Of a stretch of 64,000 nucleotides of DNA, positions 29,889-39,932 are shown piece by piece. Location of the stretch: contig NZ_KB893714.1 of NCBI RefSeq assembly GCF_000374165.1, forward strand, positions 79,524 through 143,523, given 5' to 3'. The stretch's first letter is position 1; every line of letters begins with the position of its first letter. Origin of the DNA: Parafrankia elaeagni (lineage in GTDB: Bacteria; Actinomycetota; Actinomycetes; Frankiales; Frankiaceae). Both the position numbers and the translations under genes were made by a program. Under the pieces are notes generated by a model. The model did not search any database. It was given only the letters and a program-made list of their open reading frames with translations, and was not told the origin of the DNA.

Positions 29889-31192
29889 TCGGTCGTTACA
29901 CGCTGCCCGACATGGGCCGGGTGTGGTCCGAAGCCAACAAGTACGAGCTGTGGTGCAGGGTCGAGGTCCTCGTCATGGAGGCGCACGCGGCGGCCGGGCG
30001 CATCCCGGCCGACGCGGTCGACCCGGTGCGCGCCGCGCCGGCCCCCACGCCCGAGGCGGTCGCCGAGATCGAGGCCGTCACCCAGCACGACGTGATCGCC
30101 TTCCTCACCGCCTGGGCGGACCGGACCGAGCCGCGCTCGGCCGCGGCCTACGTGCACTTCGGCATGACCTCGTCCGACCTGCTCGACACCGCGCTCGCCT
30201 GCCAGCTCGTCGAGGCCACCGACCTGCTGCTCGCCCGCGCCGACCGCCTCGTCGCCGCGCTGCGCGACCTCGGCCTGGCGCACCGGGCGACCCTGCGGGT
30301 CGGGCGCACCCACGGCATCCACGGCGAGCCCACCGTGTTCGGGCACCGCGTCGCCGACCTCGCCTTCGGCATGGCGCGCTGCCGCGACCGGCTGCGCGCG
30401 GCCCGGGCGGACGTCGGCGTGGCGAAGATCTCCGGGGCCGTCGGCACCTACTCCAACATCGACACCGACGTGGAGACGTACGTCGCGGACCGGCTCGGGC
30501 TGACCCCGGCCCCGGTCGCGACACAGGTCGTGCTGCGGGACGGGATCGCCTCCTGGGTGGCGGCGCTCGCCGGGCTGGCGACCGTCTGCGAGGCGATCGC
30601 GCTGGAGGTCCGGCACGGACAGCGCACGGAGGTCCGCGAGCTGTCGGAGCCGTTCGGGTCGGGTCAGAAGGGCTCGTCCGCGATGCCCCACAAGAAGAAC
30701 CCGATCATGTCGGAGCGCATCGCGGGGCTCGCCCGGATCGTCCGGGCCCAGTACGTGCCCGTCCTGGAGGGGGTCGCGCTCTGGCACGAGCGGGACATCT
30801 CGCACTCGTCGACGGAGCGGATCGCGCTTCCGGACGCGGCCTGTGGGGTGGACTACCTGCTGCACCTGACCACCCGGCTCGTCGACGGCCTCGTCGTCGA
30901 CGGTGCGCGGATGCGCGCGAACCTCGACGCCACCGGGGGGCTGGTCTACACGTCCGCGGTGCTGCTGGAACTGGTCGAGACCGGGCTGTCCCGTGAGGAC
31001 GCCTACGCCGTCACCCAGGCGGCGGCGATGGAGACCTGGCAGACCGGTGTGCCGTTCCGCGAGACGCTGCGCAAGCACGCCGGTGACCGCGGCCTGCCGG
31101 TCGACGAGCCCCGCCTCGACGAGGTCAGCCGGCCGGAGCGCTACGTCGAGCGGCTCGCCCCGGTCTTCGACCGGCTCGCCGCGCTGAGCTGA
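29885..31192 (+). CDS. purB: Adenylosuccinate lyase
   Basis: Fumarase-superfamily enzyme acting twice in purine synthesis, on SAICAR and on adenylosuccinate. The 435 residues start at ATG overlapping the purE stop (ATGA). Conserved regions are HFGMTSSDLLDT, VGRTHGIHGEPTVFGH with a catalytic His, and the flexible signature loop SSAMPHKKNPIMSER. It completes a tightly coupled purD-purE-purB unit; purC follows after 67 bp. Confidence 0.97.
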   Translation: MIGRYTLPDMGRVWSEANKYELWCRVEVLVMEAHAAAGRIPADAVDPVRAAPAPTPEAVAEIEAVTQHDVIAFLTAWADRTEPRSAAAYVHFGMTSSDLLDTALACQLVEATDLLLARADRLVAALRDLGLAHRATLRVGRTHGIHGEPTVFGHRVADLAFGMARCRDRLRAARADVGVAKISGAVGTYSNIDTDVETYVADRLGLTPAPVATQVVLRDGIASWVAALAGLATVCEAIALEVRHGQRTEVRELSEPFGSGQKGSSAMPHKKNPIMSERIAGLARIVRAQYVPVLEGVALWHERDISHSSTERIALPDAACGVDYLLHLTTRLVDGLVVDGARMRANLDATGGLVYTSAVLLELVETGLSREDAYAVTQAAAMETWQTGVPFRETLRKHAGDRGLPVDEPRLDEVSRPERYVERLAPVFDRLAALS

Positions 31193-31259
31193 GGCCCGTG
31201 CCCGACCAGGCTGCTGTGGTCCGGCCCCCTGACCTGGGGCCGGACGGTACGGTCAGGAC

Positions 31260-32171
31260 ATGCCGCTGACACACGAGGAGTTCGCCGGGCTGACGCATCT
31301 CGGCTCCGGGAAGGTGCGGGAGCTGTTCGCCGTCGGGGACGACGCGGTGCTGCTCGTCGCGAGCGACCGCATCTCGGCGTTCGACGTGGTGCTGCCCACC
31401 GAGATCCCCGACAAGGGTGCCGTGCTCACCGGGCTGTCCCTGTGGTGGTTCGACCAGCTCAGCGACCTCGTCCCGAGCCATGTGATCAGTTCGAGTGTGG
31501 ACGAGTACCCCGCGGAGCTCGCGCCGTACGCCGAGCAGCTCCGCGGGCGCTCGATGCTGTGCCGGCGCCTCGACATGGTCCTGATCGAGTGCGTCGCCCG
31601 TGGCTACCTCACCGGCAGCGGGCTGAAGGACTACCGCCGCACCGGCGCCGTGAGCGGGCATCCGCTCCCCGCCGGTCTGGAGGACGGGAGCAAGCTTCCC
31701 GCCACGATCTACACGCCGTCGACGAAGGCGCCGATCGGCGAGCACGACGAGAACATCAGCCGGGACGACGCCGCCGACCGGGTCGGCGGGGAGCTCGCGG
31801 CCGAGCTCGAGCACCTCACTCTGCAGATCTTCGGGCGGGCCAGCGATCTGGCGGCCGAGCGCGGGATTCTGCTCGCCGACACGAAGTTCGAGTTCGGCCA
31901 TGACAAGGACGGCGTGCTGCGGCTCGCCGACGAGGTGCTGACCCCGGACTCGTCCCGTTTCTGGCCCGCGGACACGTGGGTGCCCGGCGGCGCGCAGCCG
32001 TCCTTCGACAAGCAGTTCATCCGCGACTACCTGGTCAGCACCGGGTGGGACCGCAACCCGCCGGCGCCGGAACTGCCCGACGACATCGTCGAGTCAACCC
32101 GCGCCCGGTACGTCGAGGCCTACGAGCGGCTGACCGGGATCTCGTTCAAGGACTATCTCTCCACAGCCTGA
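31260..32171 (+). CDS. purC: SAICAR synthetase
   Basis: Joins CAIR and aspartate with ATP. The 303-residue product starts at ATG (MPLTHEEFAGLTHLGSGKVR). Signature blocks: LLVASDRISAFDVVLPTEIP, ECVARGYLTGSGLKDYRRTG and the aspartate-site strings KFEFGHDKDG and LADEVLTPDSSRFWPAD. Length fits the longer, yeast- and actinobacterial-type PurC. A separate short gap before it suggests read-through from purB. Confidence 0.97.
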   Translation: MPLTHEEFAGLTHLGSGKVRELFAVGDDAVLLVASDRISAFDVVLPTEIPDKGAVLTGLSLWWFDQLSDLVPSHVISSSVDEYPAELAPYAEQLRGRSMLCRRLDMVLIECVARGYLTGSGLKDYRRTGAVSGHPLPAGLEDGSKLPATIYTPSTKAPIGEHDENISRDDAADRVGGELAAELEHLTLQIFGRASDLAAERGILLADTKFEFGHDKDGVLRLADEVLTPDSSRFWPADTWVPGGAQPSFDKQFIRDYLVSTGWDRNPPAPELPDDIVESTRARYVEAYERLTGISFKDYLSTA

Positions 32172-32311
32172 CCCTGCCGCGGGGGGCAGCCGCGGAGCGG
32201 ACGGCCTCGCGTGCTGGGGACAGCCCCACCCCGGCTCCGGCGGCTCCCCGTACCCGCAACCCGGTAGTGGGCTCCAATGACGTTGAACGCCTGGAGCGAG
32301 ATCGTCGTTCC

Positions 32312-34699
32312 ATGCGCTCGAGACCTCCGACGGCACCGTCGTCGCGCCACTCGTCCACCCCACGCGGGCCCGAGTCCTCCCCCGGCAGTCCGGCGGGATC
32401 CGGGTCGGCCCGCCACGCCACCCACCTCGCCGCCCGGGCGGCCAGGTGGAGTGTGCGCCACCGGCGGCTGGCGATCGGCGGCTGGTTGCTCGGCGTGGTC
32501 CTCCTGACGGTGCTCGGCTCGCTGGTGGGGACGCACACGCTCAAGGACAGCGACTACAGCGTCGGCGAGGACGGGCGGGCCCAGCGCACCCTCGCCGACC
32601 ACGGCTTCGCGACGCCCGCCAGCGAGAGTGTGCTGATCCAGCGGCCGCAGCCGGCCGCGGACCGGACGGCGGTGCTCGCCGACGCCGACCTGCGCGCCGC
32701 CATCGGCGACGTCTCGGCCCGGATCACCGAAACCGGCGAGGTGGACGGGCTGCGGGCGCCGATCCCACTGCCCGGCGCCGAGACGGATCCCAACCTCGTC
32801 TCCACCGACCTTCGCTCGGTCCTCGTCACCTTCGAGATGCGCGGCGACGAGGAGACCGCGGCGGACCGGATCGAGCCGGTCCTCGCCGCTGTCGACGCCG
32901 CGGCCCGGGAGCATCCGGGTCTGCTGGTCGAGCAGGTCGGGGAGGCGAGCGCCGACAAGGCACTCGGAGACACCGTCGGCAAGGACTTCAAACGCGCGGA
33001 GCTGCTCGCGATCCCGCTGACCCTGGGCATCCTGCTGGCGGTCTTCGGCGCCGTCGTCGCCGCGCTGATCCCGGTCGCGCTCGCACTGACCGCCTTCGTC
33101 GCGGCACTGGGCGTGGTCGCCTTCACCAGCCGGCTGCTGCCGACGGACGAGACGGCGACGTCCGTCATGCTGCTCATCGGCCTGGCGGTCGGCGTCGACT
33201 ACGCGCTGTTCTACGTCCGCCGCGAGCGGGAGGAGCGGGCCGCCGGGCGCAGCCCGCGGGAGGCGCTGGAGATCGCCGCGGACACCTCCGGGCACGCGGT
33301 CCTGGTCTCCGGCCTGACCGTCGCCGTGTCCATGGCCGGCCTGCTGATCACCGGCCTGAGCGTGTTCAGCGGGATCGCCGGCGGCACCGTGGTCGTGGTC
33401 CTGATCGCGGTCCTCGGTTCGCTGACCGTGCTGCCGGCCGTCCTGTCCGCGCTGGGTGACCGGGTCGAACTGCTGCGGCTGCCCTGGCACCGGCGTCCCG
33501 AGCAGCGCGGACGCCGCGCCCGCGCCCAGGCGCACGCCCAGGCCCAGGCCCAGGAGCCGGCCCGCCCGGGGATCATGGGCCACCTGCTGCGCCACCCCGG
33601 CCCCGTCGCGGTGGTCACCGGCGGGCTCCTGATCGCGCTCGCCGTCCCCGCGCTCGGGTTGCGGACCAGCGAGCCGGGCATGGACGACCTGCCGGACGAC
33701 CTGCCGATCATGCAGTCCTACGACCGGGTGCAGGACGCCTTCCCGGGCGAGCAGACAGCGGCGGTGGTCGTGGTCTCGGCCGACGACGTGCGCTCGCCGG
33801 ACGTGTCCGCGGCTCTCGACGGCCTGCGCCGGCTGGCGGTCGACAGCGGCGTGATGTTCGAGCCGGTCACGACCGAGATCAGCGCGGACGGCGAGGTCGC
33901 GAAGGTCGCGATCCCGATCGCCGGCAGCGGGACGGACGAGGAGTCCCAGCAGGCGCTCACGCGGCTGCGGGAGGAGGTCATCCCGGCGTCGATCGGCACC
34001 CTGTCCACCGTGACGGCGGACGTCACCGGGTGGACCGCCGGCTCGGTCGACTTCAACGAGCAGCTCAACGGGCGGACGCCGCTGGTGATCGGGTTCGTCC
34101 TGGTGCTGGCCTTCCTCCTGCTGCTGGCCGCCTTCCGCAGCGCGATCGTCGCCGCGGCCGCCGTGGCGCTGAACCTGCTGTCGGTCGCCGCCGCCTACGG
34201 GCTGCTCGTGGTGGTCTTCCAGCATCACTGGGCGGACGGGCTGCTCGGCTACACCTCGACCGGCGCCATCACCAACTGGCTGCCGCTGATGCTCTTCGTG
34301 ATCCTCTTCGGCCTGTCCATGGACTACCAGGTCTTCGTGCTCAGCCGGGTCCGCGAGGCCTACGACTCGGGCCTGCCGATGCGCGAGGCGGTACTCACCG
34401 GCGTCCGCCGCAGTGCCGGCGTGGTGACCAGCGCGGCTGTGATCATGGTGGCGGTGTTCAGCATCTTCGCCACGCTGTCGCAGGTCAGCATGAAACAGCT
34501 CGGTGTCGGTCTCGGCGCGGCGATCCTGCTGGACGCGACCGTGATCCGGGTGATCCTGATGCCCGCCGTGCTGACCCTGATCGGCGACCGGGCGTGGCCC
34601 CGCCAGGCCGGCCCCGGCGGCCCCGGCGGCGCCGAGCGCGGCGCGGACACCGCGGACACCGCGACGACGGAGCTGCTGGCCGCCACCGACCGCCGCTGA
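32312..34699 (+). CDS. MmpL/RND-family membrane transporter (second)
   Basis: The 795-residue predicted exporter follows purC. The frame stays open into purC, but the first plausible start after purC is ATG 32312 (MRSRPPTAPS); GTG 32267 is an alternative. The first membrane helix (RLAIGGWLLGVVLLTVLGSL) is near residue 55. An external loop follows, then the first MMPL block (LLIGLAVGVDYALFYVRRER) and the second (LFGLSMDYQVFVLSRVREAY). It differs from the transporter at 9115 in loop sequence and tail, so they are not recent duplicates. Substrate unknown. It ends before the 46-bp palindrome. Confidence 0.88.
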   Translation: MRSRPPTAPSSRHSSTPRGPESSPGSPAGSGSARHATHLAARAARWSVRHRRLAIGGWLLGVVLLTVLGSLVGTHTLKDSDYSVGEDGRAQRTLADHGFATPASESVLIQRPQPAADRTAVLADADLRAAIGDVSARITETGEVDGLRAPIPLPGAETDPNLVSTDLRSVLVTFEMRGDEETAADRIEPVLAAVDAAAREHPGLLVEQVGEASADKALGDTVGKDFKRAELLAIPLTLGILLAVFGAVVAALIPVALALTAFVAALGVVAFTSRLLPTDETATSVMLLIGLAVGVDYALFYVRREREERAAGRSPREALEIAADTSGHAVLVSGLTVAVSMAGLLITGLSVFSGIAGGTVVVVLIAVLGSLTVLPAVLSALGDRVELLRLPWHRRPEQRGRRARAQAHAQAQAQEPARPGIMGHLLRHPGPVAVVTGGLLIALAVPALGLRTSEPGMDDLPDDLPIMQSYDRVQDAFPGEQTAAVVVVSADDVRSPDVSAALDGLRRLAVDSGVMFEPVTTEISADGEVAKVAIPIAGSGTDEESQQALTRLREEVIPASIGTLSTVTADVTGWTAGSVDFNEQLNGRTPLVIGFVLVLAFLLLLAAFRSAIVAAAAVALNLLSVAAAYGLLVVVFQHHWADGLLGYTSTGAITNWLPLMLFVILFGLSMDYQVFVLSRVREAYDSGLPMREAVLTGVRRSAGVVTSAAVIMVAVFSIFATLSQVSMKQLGVGLGAAILLDATVIRVILMPAVLTLIGDRAWPRQAGPGGPGGAERGADTADTATTELLAATDRR

Positions 34700-34744
34700 C
34701 CGCCGCTGGCCGCCGCTGACCGGGACGCGCAGGACGCCCCGTCC

Positions 34745-34790
34745 CGAGGCCGCGCCCCACCCGTTTCGAAACGGGTGGGGCGCGGCCTCG
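34745..34790. terminator. 46-bp perfect palindrome
   Basis: Two 23-bp arms meet with no spacer and no mismatch; the centre is TTCGAA at 34765-34770 and the outer ends read CGAGGCCGCG and CGCGGCCTCG. It lies 45 bp after the MmpL-type stop and about 125 bp before panC. On either strand it would form an extremely stable hairpin, so a bidirectional terminator is the simplest reading. Confidence 0.8.
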
Positions 34791-34915
34791 TCATGTCCCC
34801 CCCGATCGGGGCGGGAAGAAAGACAGGCAGGTCACAGAGGGGTTCTGAGGACGTTGCGGGCGAGCTACAGTGTCCGCGACGTCCGGTACCCCGTCCGAGG
34901 ACTGGAACTGACCCC

Positions 34916-35845
34916 ATGCCTGTTCACATGCCTGCACAGACCCCTGTCGCCGCTGCCCCTGTCGCCGCCAGGACCCTCGTCGTCCGCACCCGCGCCGAGC
35001 TGGCGGCGGCGCTGGGCGGCCCCGCCCGCGGCGTCCGCGGGGTCGTCATGACGATGGGTGCCCTCCACCGCGGTCACGCCACCCTCATCAGGGAGGCCCG
35101 CCGCCGCGCCGACCAGGTGATCGTCACGATCTTCGTCAACCCGCTGCAGTTCGGGCCGGGTGAGGATCTCGACCGCTACCCCCGCACGTTCGACGCCGAT
35201 CTCGACGTGTGCAGGCGGGAGGGCGCGGACATCGTCTACGCGCCGAGCGCGGTCCACGACCCGGCGCCGCTGGTCACGCTGAGCGCCGGGCCGCTCGGCG
35301 GCATCCTGGAGGGGGCCTCCCGGCCGGGCCACTTCGACGGGATGCTGACCCTGGTGGGAACGTTGTTCCACCTGGTCCGCCCGGACGTGGCCTTCTTCGG
35401 CCGCAAGGACGCCCAGCAGCTCGTCTGCATCCGCCGGATGGTCGCCGACCTGGCCTTCCCGCTGGAGGTCGTGGGCGTGCCGACCGTGCGCGACGAGGAC
35501 GGCCTGGCGCTGTCCAGCCGCAACGCCTACCTCGACGCCGGTCAGCGGCGCAGCGCACTCGCGCTGGTCCGGTCCCTCACCGCGGGCGCCGCACGCGCGG
35601 CGGAGGGCCCGACGGCCGTCCTCGCCGCGGCCCGCGAGGTACTGGCCATGGAAGCCGGTCTCGACCTGGACTACCTGACGCTGGCGGACCCGTCCGATCT
35701 GGGCCCGGTGGCGGAGGGGCCGGCGCTGCTGCTGGTCGCCGCCCGGGTCGGCACCACCCGTCTCATCGACAACATCGATCTGGTGCTGGCCGGGGCCTCC
35801 CAGCCGGCCGCGGTCTTCGCACACGACGGTTACCAGGGGGTCTGA
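34916..35845 (+). CDS. panC: Pantothenate synthetase
   Basis: Condenses pantoate and beta-alanine with ATP, last step of vitamin B5 synthesis. The 309-residue product uses ATG 34916; the frame is open to 34775 but that part would overlap the palindrome. The HIGH-like motif is in [56 protein letters not shown] and ALSSRNAYL (KMSKS-like) follow. First gene of the panC-panD-nadB-nadC-coaX cofactor group; panD starts three bases after its stop. Confidence 0.96.
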   Translation: MPVHMPAQTPVAAAPVAARTLVVRTRAELAAALGGPARGVRGVVMTMGALHRGHATLIREARRRADQVIVTIFVNPLQFGPGEDLDRYPRTFDADLDVCRREGADIVYAPSAVHDPAPLVTLSAGPLGGILEGASRPGHFDGMLTLVGTLFHLVRPDVAFFGRKDAQQLVCIRRMVADLAFPLEVVGVPTVRDEDGLALSSRNAYLDAGQRRSALALVRSLTAGAARAAEGPTAVLAAAREVLAMEAGLDLDYLTLADPSDLGPVAEGPALLLVAARVGTTRLIDNIDLVLAGASQPAAVFAHDGYQGV

Positions 35846-35848
35846 CCG

Positions 35849-36295
35849 GTGTTTCGAAGCATGCTCACCTCCAAGATCCACCGAGCGACGGTCACCCAGG
35901 CGGACCTGAACTACGTGGGTTCCGTCACGATCGACGCCGACCTGATGGAGGCCGCCGACCTGCTGCCCGGCGAGCAGGTCACCATCGTCGACATCAACAA
36001 CGGGGCCCGACTGGAGACCTACGCGATCACCGGCCCGGCCGGCAGCGGCGTCATCGGGATCAACGGGGCCGCCGCGCGGCTGGTGCACCCCGGCGACCTC
36101 GTGATCATCATCTCCTACGGGATCATGGACGACGCCGAGGCCCGCCGGCACACCCCTCGGGTCCTTTTCGTCGACGCCGAGAACCGGATCATCGGGCGGG
36201 GCGGCGACCCCGCCGAGGCGCTGCCGGACGACCCGTCCAGCCTGCGCGGTGACGTCCTGGGCCCGGCCGGGCTCATCAGCCAGCGGACGGCGTAG
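35849..36295 (+). CDS. panD: Aspartate 1-decarboxylase proenzyme
   Basis: Pyruvoyl enzyme making beta-alanine for PanC. With the GTG start ([20 protein letters not shown]) the self-cleaving Gly-Ser pair in NYVGSVTID falls at residues 24-25, exactly the family position; a start at ATG 35861 would shift it to 20-21. [22 protein letters not shown] and the C-terminal [18 protein letters not shown] region are standard. Because panC and panD are adjacent and in phase with each other's pathway, they are almost certainly one operon. Confidence 0.96.
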   Translation: MFRSMLTSKIHRATVTQADLNYVGSVTIDADLMEAADLLPGEQVTIVDINNGARLETYAITGPAGSGVIGINGAAARLVHPGDLVIIISYGIMDDAEARRHTPRVLFVDAENRIIGRGGDPAEALPDDPSSLRGDVLGPAGLISQRTA

Positions 36296-36299
36296 CACG

Positions 36300-38009
36300 G
36301 TGCGTGCCCTCCCGCACCGGCTCGGCGCCCCCCGCCCGGGCTGGACCCGGGACGCCGACGTCGTGGTCATCGGGTCGGGGATCGCCGGTCTCACCGCGGT
36401 CCTGCGCATCCGGGCGGCCAGCCCGTGGCGCCGCGTCCTGCTGGTCACCAAGGCCCTGCTGGACGCCGGGTCGACCCGCTGGGCCCAGGGTGGCATCGCC
36501 GCGGCCCTGGGCGCGGAGGACTCGCCGGCCGAGCACCTGCGTGACACCCTCGTCGCCGGCGTCGGCCTGTGTGACCCGGCGGCGGTCGAGATCCTGGTCA
36601 CCGAGGGCCCGCCGCGGGTGCGCGAGCTCGCAGCCCTCGGCGCCCGGTTCGACCGTGATCCCGACGGGGCGTTCTCGCTCACGCGCGAGGGTGGGCACCT
36701 GCGGGACCGGGTCGCGCACGCCGGTGGCGACGCGACCGGCCTGGAGGTCGAGCGGGCACTGATCGCCGCCGTCCGCGCCGACCCGTCCATCGAGGTGCTG
36801 GAGCACGCGCTCGTCCTGGACCTGCTCACCGACCAGTCCGGCCGGGCCGTCGGTGCGACGCTGCACGTGCTCGGCGAGGGCAGCCAGGACGGTGTCGGCG
36901 CCGTCACTGCCCGCGCGGTGGTCCTGGCCACCGGCGGCATGGGGCAGATCTTCGCGTCGACGACCAACCCGGCGGTCTCCACCGGCGACGGGGTCGCACT
37001 CGCCCTGCGGGCCGGTGCCGTCGTGACCGATCTCGAGTTCGTCCAGTTCCATCCGACGGCGCTCTGGCTGCCCGAGGCGGGCCCCGGGCAGCAGCCGTTG
37101 GTCAGCGAGGCGATGCGGGGTGAGGGCGCGCTGCTGGTCGACGCGGCCGGGCGGCGGGTGATGGCGGGTGTCCACCCGCTGGCCGACCTCGCGCCGCGGG
37201 ACGTCGTCGCCAAGCAGATGTCGCGGGTGATGGCCGAGCAGGGCGTCGACCACCTCTACCTGGACGCTCGGCACCTCGGGGTCGAGACCCTGCTGCGCCG
37301 GTTCCCGACCATCACGGCGCGCTGCCGGGACGCCGGCGTCGACCCGGTGACCAGCCCGATCCCGGTCGCTCCGGCGGCGCACTACGCCAGCGGCGGGGTC
37401 CGGACGGACATGTGGGGCCGCACCAGCGTCCCCGGGCTGTACGCCTGCGGGGAGGTCGCCTGCACCGGGGTGCACGGCGCCAACCGGCTCGCGTCGAACA
37501 GCCTGCTCGAGGGCCTCGTCTTCGCGGCCCGGATCGCGGGGCACATCGCCGGCACCGGTGACGCGGGTGACGCGGGTGAACCCGGCGCTCCGGAGGCTCC
37601 ACTGCCGGCGGGCGTCGCGGTCGGCGCGCGCGGCTCGGGCCTGACGGACCCGGCGGAGCGGGCGGACCTGACCCGTGCCATGACGGACGGTGCCGGCGTC
37701 CTGCGCAGCGCCCAGAGCCTGCGGGCGACCGCGAAGATGCTCGCCGGCCTCGGTGACCTGCGGGTCAGCGGCGCCACCGTCAAGGCCGGTCCCCAGGCCT
37801 GGGAGATGACGAACCTGCGTACCGTGGCAGCCGCGCTGGTCGCCGCGGCGGCGCTGCGCACCGAGACCCGCGGCTGCCACTGGCGCGAGGACTTCGCCGA
37901 CCGCGACGACGGGAACTGGAACGGACACGTGCTGACCAGGCTGGACCCGGAGGGGGAACTGATCGTTACCTACGAGGCGCAGCCGGCCGCCCAGGTCGGG
38001 CCCGCGTGA
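36300..38009 (+). CDS. nadB: L-aspartate oxidase
   Basis: FAD enzyme that oxidises aspartate to iminoaspartate, entry to de novo NAD synthesis. The 569-residue product starts at GTG 36300, four bases after panD; the frame opens earlier inside panD. FAD-binding DVVVIGSGIAGLTAVLRIR is near residue 22. RWAQGGIAAAL, EFVQFHPTAL, SEAMRGEGALLVD and HGANRLASNSLLEGLVF follow. It is coupled to nadC by a four-base overlap. Quinolinate synthase (nadA) is not in the window. Confidence 0.95.
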   Translation: MRALPHRLGAPRPGWTRDADVVVIGSGIAGLTAVLRIRAASPWRRVLLVTKALLDAGSTRWAQGGIAAALGAEDSPAEHLRDTLVAGVGLCDPAAVEILVTEGPPRVRELAALGARFDRDPDGAFSLTREGGHLRDRVAHAGGDATGLEVERALIAAVRADPSIEVLEHALVLDLLTDQSGRAVGATLHVLGEGSQDGVGAVTARAVVLATGGMGQIFASTTNPAVSTGDGVALALRAGAVVTDLEFVQFHPTALWLPEAGPGQQPLVSEAMRGEGALLVDAAGRRVMAGVHPLADLAPRDVVAKQMSRVMAEQGVDHLYLDARHLGVETLLRRFPTITARCRDAGVDPVTSPIPVAPAAHYASGGVRTDMWGRTSVPGLYACGEVACTGVHGANRLASNSLLEGLVFAARIAGHIAGTGDAGDAGEPGAPEAPLPAGVAVGARGSGLTDPAERADLTRAMTDGAGVLRSAQSLRATAKMLAGLGDLRVSGATVKAGPQAWEMTNLRTVAAALVAAAALRTETRGCHWREDFADRDDGNWNGHVLTRLDPEGELIVTYEAQPAAQVGPA

Positions 38010-38962
38010 GCGTCGCGCACGTGCCCGCCGGACGCCCGGCGGGCGCCCAGCGGCTCACCGGGGCTGTGCTCACCGGTCTGCGGTCCGCGGGACTGGCCGA
38101 GTCCGTGGTCCTCGATGTGATCCATCGAGCGCTGACCGAGGATCTTCCGGAATCGGGAACCGGCTGGGCGGTGGACGCGACGTCCGCGGCGACCGTGGAT
38201 GCCGCGCTGACCAGCCATGGTTCGGTCGTGTCCCGGGCCCACGGGGTGGTCGCCGGCGTGCCGGTCGCGGCAGCGGTGTTCGAGACCCTGCTCGGCGACG
38301 CCGTCACCGTTCTTCCGGTGGCCGCCGACGGTGACCGGGTCGCCCCCGGTACCGAGGTTCTCCGGGTAAGTGGCCCGGTACGTGGTCTGCTCACCGCCGA
38401 ACGGACCGCGCTGAACCTGCTCTGCCACCTCTCCGGGGTGGCCACGGCGACCAGACGCTGGGTGGACGCGGTCGCCGGCACCGGCGCCGCCGTCCGGGAC
38501 ACCCGCAAGACCCTCCCCGGTCTGCGGGCGCTGGAGAAGTACGCGGTGCGCTGCGGCGGCGGGCACAACCACCGGATGTCGCTGACGGACGCCGCGCTGG
38601 TCAAGGACAACCACGTGATCGCGGCCGGTGGCGTCGCGGCGGCCTTCGCCGCGGTACGCGCCCACTTCGCGGACCTGCCGGTCGAGGTCGAGTGCGACAC
38701 CGTCGAGCAGGTCGCCGAGGCGGTGGGCGCCGGGGCCGACCTGATCCTCTGTGACAACATGTCGCTGGATGATCTGCGCGCGTCGGTGGCCATCGCCCAC
38801 CCTGCCGGCGTCCTGCTGGAGGCGAGCGGCGGCCTCACCCTCGACGTCGCCGCGGCGGTGGCCTCGACCGGGGTGAACTACCTGGCGGTCGGCGCGCTCA
38901 CCCATTCGGCGCCCGCGCTGGACCTCGGCTTCGACCTCGCGGTGACCACCGCCTCCCAGTGA
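38006..38962 (+). CDS. nadC: Nicotinate-nucleotide pyrophosphorylase (carboxylating)
   Basis: Quinolinate phosphoribosyltransferase converting quinolinate and PRPP to nicotinate mononucleotide. The 318-residue product starts at GTG overlapping nadB. Typical strings: RTALNLLCHLSGVATATRRW, DTRKTLPGLRALEKYAVRCG, NHRMSLTDAALVKDNH, and the C-terminal beta-barrel EASGGLTLD and VNYLAVGALTHSAPALDLG. About 20 residues of extra N terminus precede the conserved part. Confidence 0.96.
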   Translation: MSVAHVPAGRPAGAQRLTGAVLTGLRSAGLAESVVLDVIHRALTEDLPESGTGWAVDATSAATVDAALTSHGSVVSRAHGVVAGVPVAAAVFETLLGDAVTVLPVAADGDRVAPGTEVLRVSGPVRGLLTAERTALNLLCHLSGVATATRRWVDAVAGTGAAVRDTRKTLPGLRALEKYAVRCGGGHNHRMSLTDAALVKDNHVIAAGGVAAAFAAVRAHFADLPVEVECDTVEQVAEAVGAGADLILCDNMSLDDLRASVAIAHPAGVLLEASGGLTLDVAAAVASTGVNYLAVGALTHSAPALDLGFDLAVTTASQ

Positions 38963-39035
38963 CCACCGCCTCCTGGCACGCACGGCGCGCGCAGGATCCC
39001 CCGCCCGCAGAAGATGGAGCCAGGACGGCCGACTG

Positions 39036-39797
39036 ATGCTGTTGACGATTGACGTAGGCAACACGAACACCGTCCTGGGTGTGTTCGACGGTCACCGGCT
39101 CGCCAGTTCGTGGCGCATCCGCACCGATCCGCAGGCCACCTCGGACGAGCTGGGCTTCCTCTATGCCGGCCTGCTCGGCGGCCACCAGATCGATGGTGTC
39201 TCCGTGTGCTCCACCGTGCCAGCCGCGCTGCGCGAGATCCGCCGGATGGTGAGCCGCGCCTACCAGGACATCCCGACCGTCGTCGTCGAGCCGGGAACGC
39301 GGACCGGTGTGCCGATCCTCATCGACAACCCGAAGGAGGCGGGCGCCGACCGGATCATGAACACTCTGGCCGCGCACCACCTCTACGGTGGCCCGGCGAT
39401 CGTGGTCGACTTCGGGACGTCCACGAACCTCGATGTGGTCTCCGAGCGCGGGGAGTTCCTCGGTGGCGCCCTGGCGCCCGGCATCGAGATCGCGCTGGAC
39501 TCGCTGGCCTCCCGGGCCGCCCAGCTCCGGAAGGTCGAGCTCACCACCCCGCGGTCCGTCATCGGCAAGAGCACCGTCGAGGCGCTCCAGTCAGGCATGA
39601 TCTACGGTGCCGCGGGGCAGGTGGATGCGCTGGTCCGGCGGATCCGGGCCGAGCTGGGTACGCCGGCCACCGCGATCGCCACCGGCGGTCTGGCCTCCCT
39701 CGTGCTCAAGGAAAGCGAGACACTCGACAACCACGAGCCGCATCTGACCCTGATCGGGCTGCGGCTGGTCTTCGAGAAGAACACCGATCCCCGCTGA
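39036..39797 (+). CDS. coaX: Type III pantothenate kinase
   Basis: Phosphorylates pantothenate, the committed step to CoA. The 253-residue product belongs to the ASKHA fold: MLLTIDVGNTNTVLGVFDGH at the N terminus (phosphate loop), PKEAGADRIMNTLAAH, VVDFGTSTNLDVVSERGEFL and ALAPGIEIALDSLASRAAQL. It starts at ATG 73 bp after nadC and closes the pan-nad-coaX group. Type III kinases are known to be insensitive to CoA feedback. Confidence 0.95.
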   Translation: MLLTIDVGNTNTVLGVFDGHRLASSWRIRTDPQATSDELGFLYAGLLGGHQIDGVSVCSTVPAALREIRRMVSRAYQDIPTVVVEPGTRTGVPILIDNPKEAGADRIMNTLAAHHLYGGPAIVVDFGTSTNLDVVSERGEFLGGALAPGIEIALDSLASRAAQLRKVELTTPRSVIGKSTVEALQSGMIYGAAGQVDALVRRIRAELGTPATAIATGGLASLVLKESETLDNHEPHLTLIGLRLVFEKNTDPR

Positions 39798-39932
39798 GGC
39801 CGACAGGCACCACTCGTTCCGTTCTCGGCAGGCCCGACACACCGGGCGTTCCGACCGTGGTCCCCGAGTCGTCACCCTCGAAGCGGGCCAGAATTGCGTC
39901 GCGGAGAGGCGGGCCGGGTTAGCCTTTCCTCC

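Noticed and set aside
32153-34228. 691-codon minus-strand frame opposite the second MmpL gene
   Set aside because: Asp/Gln/His-rich antisense translation without domains.
39915-39932. Possible iron half-site GGTTAGCCTTTCC before the SGNH hydrolase
   Set aside because: Only one half matches the DtxR consensus; the rest is degenerate and it overlaps the ribosome-binding region.
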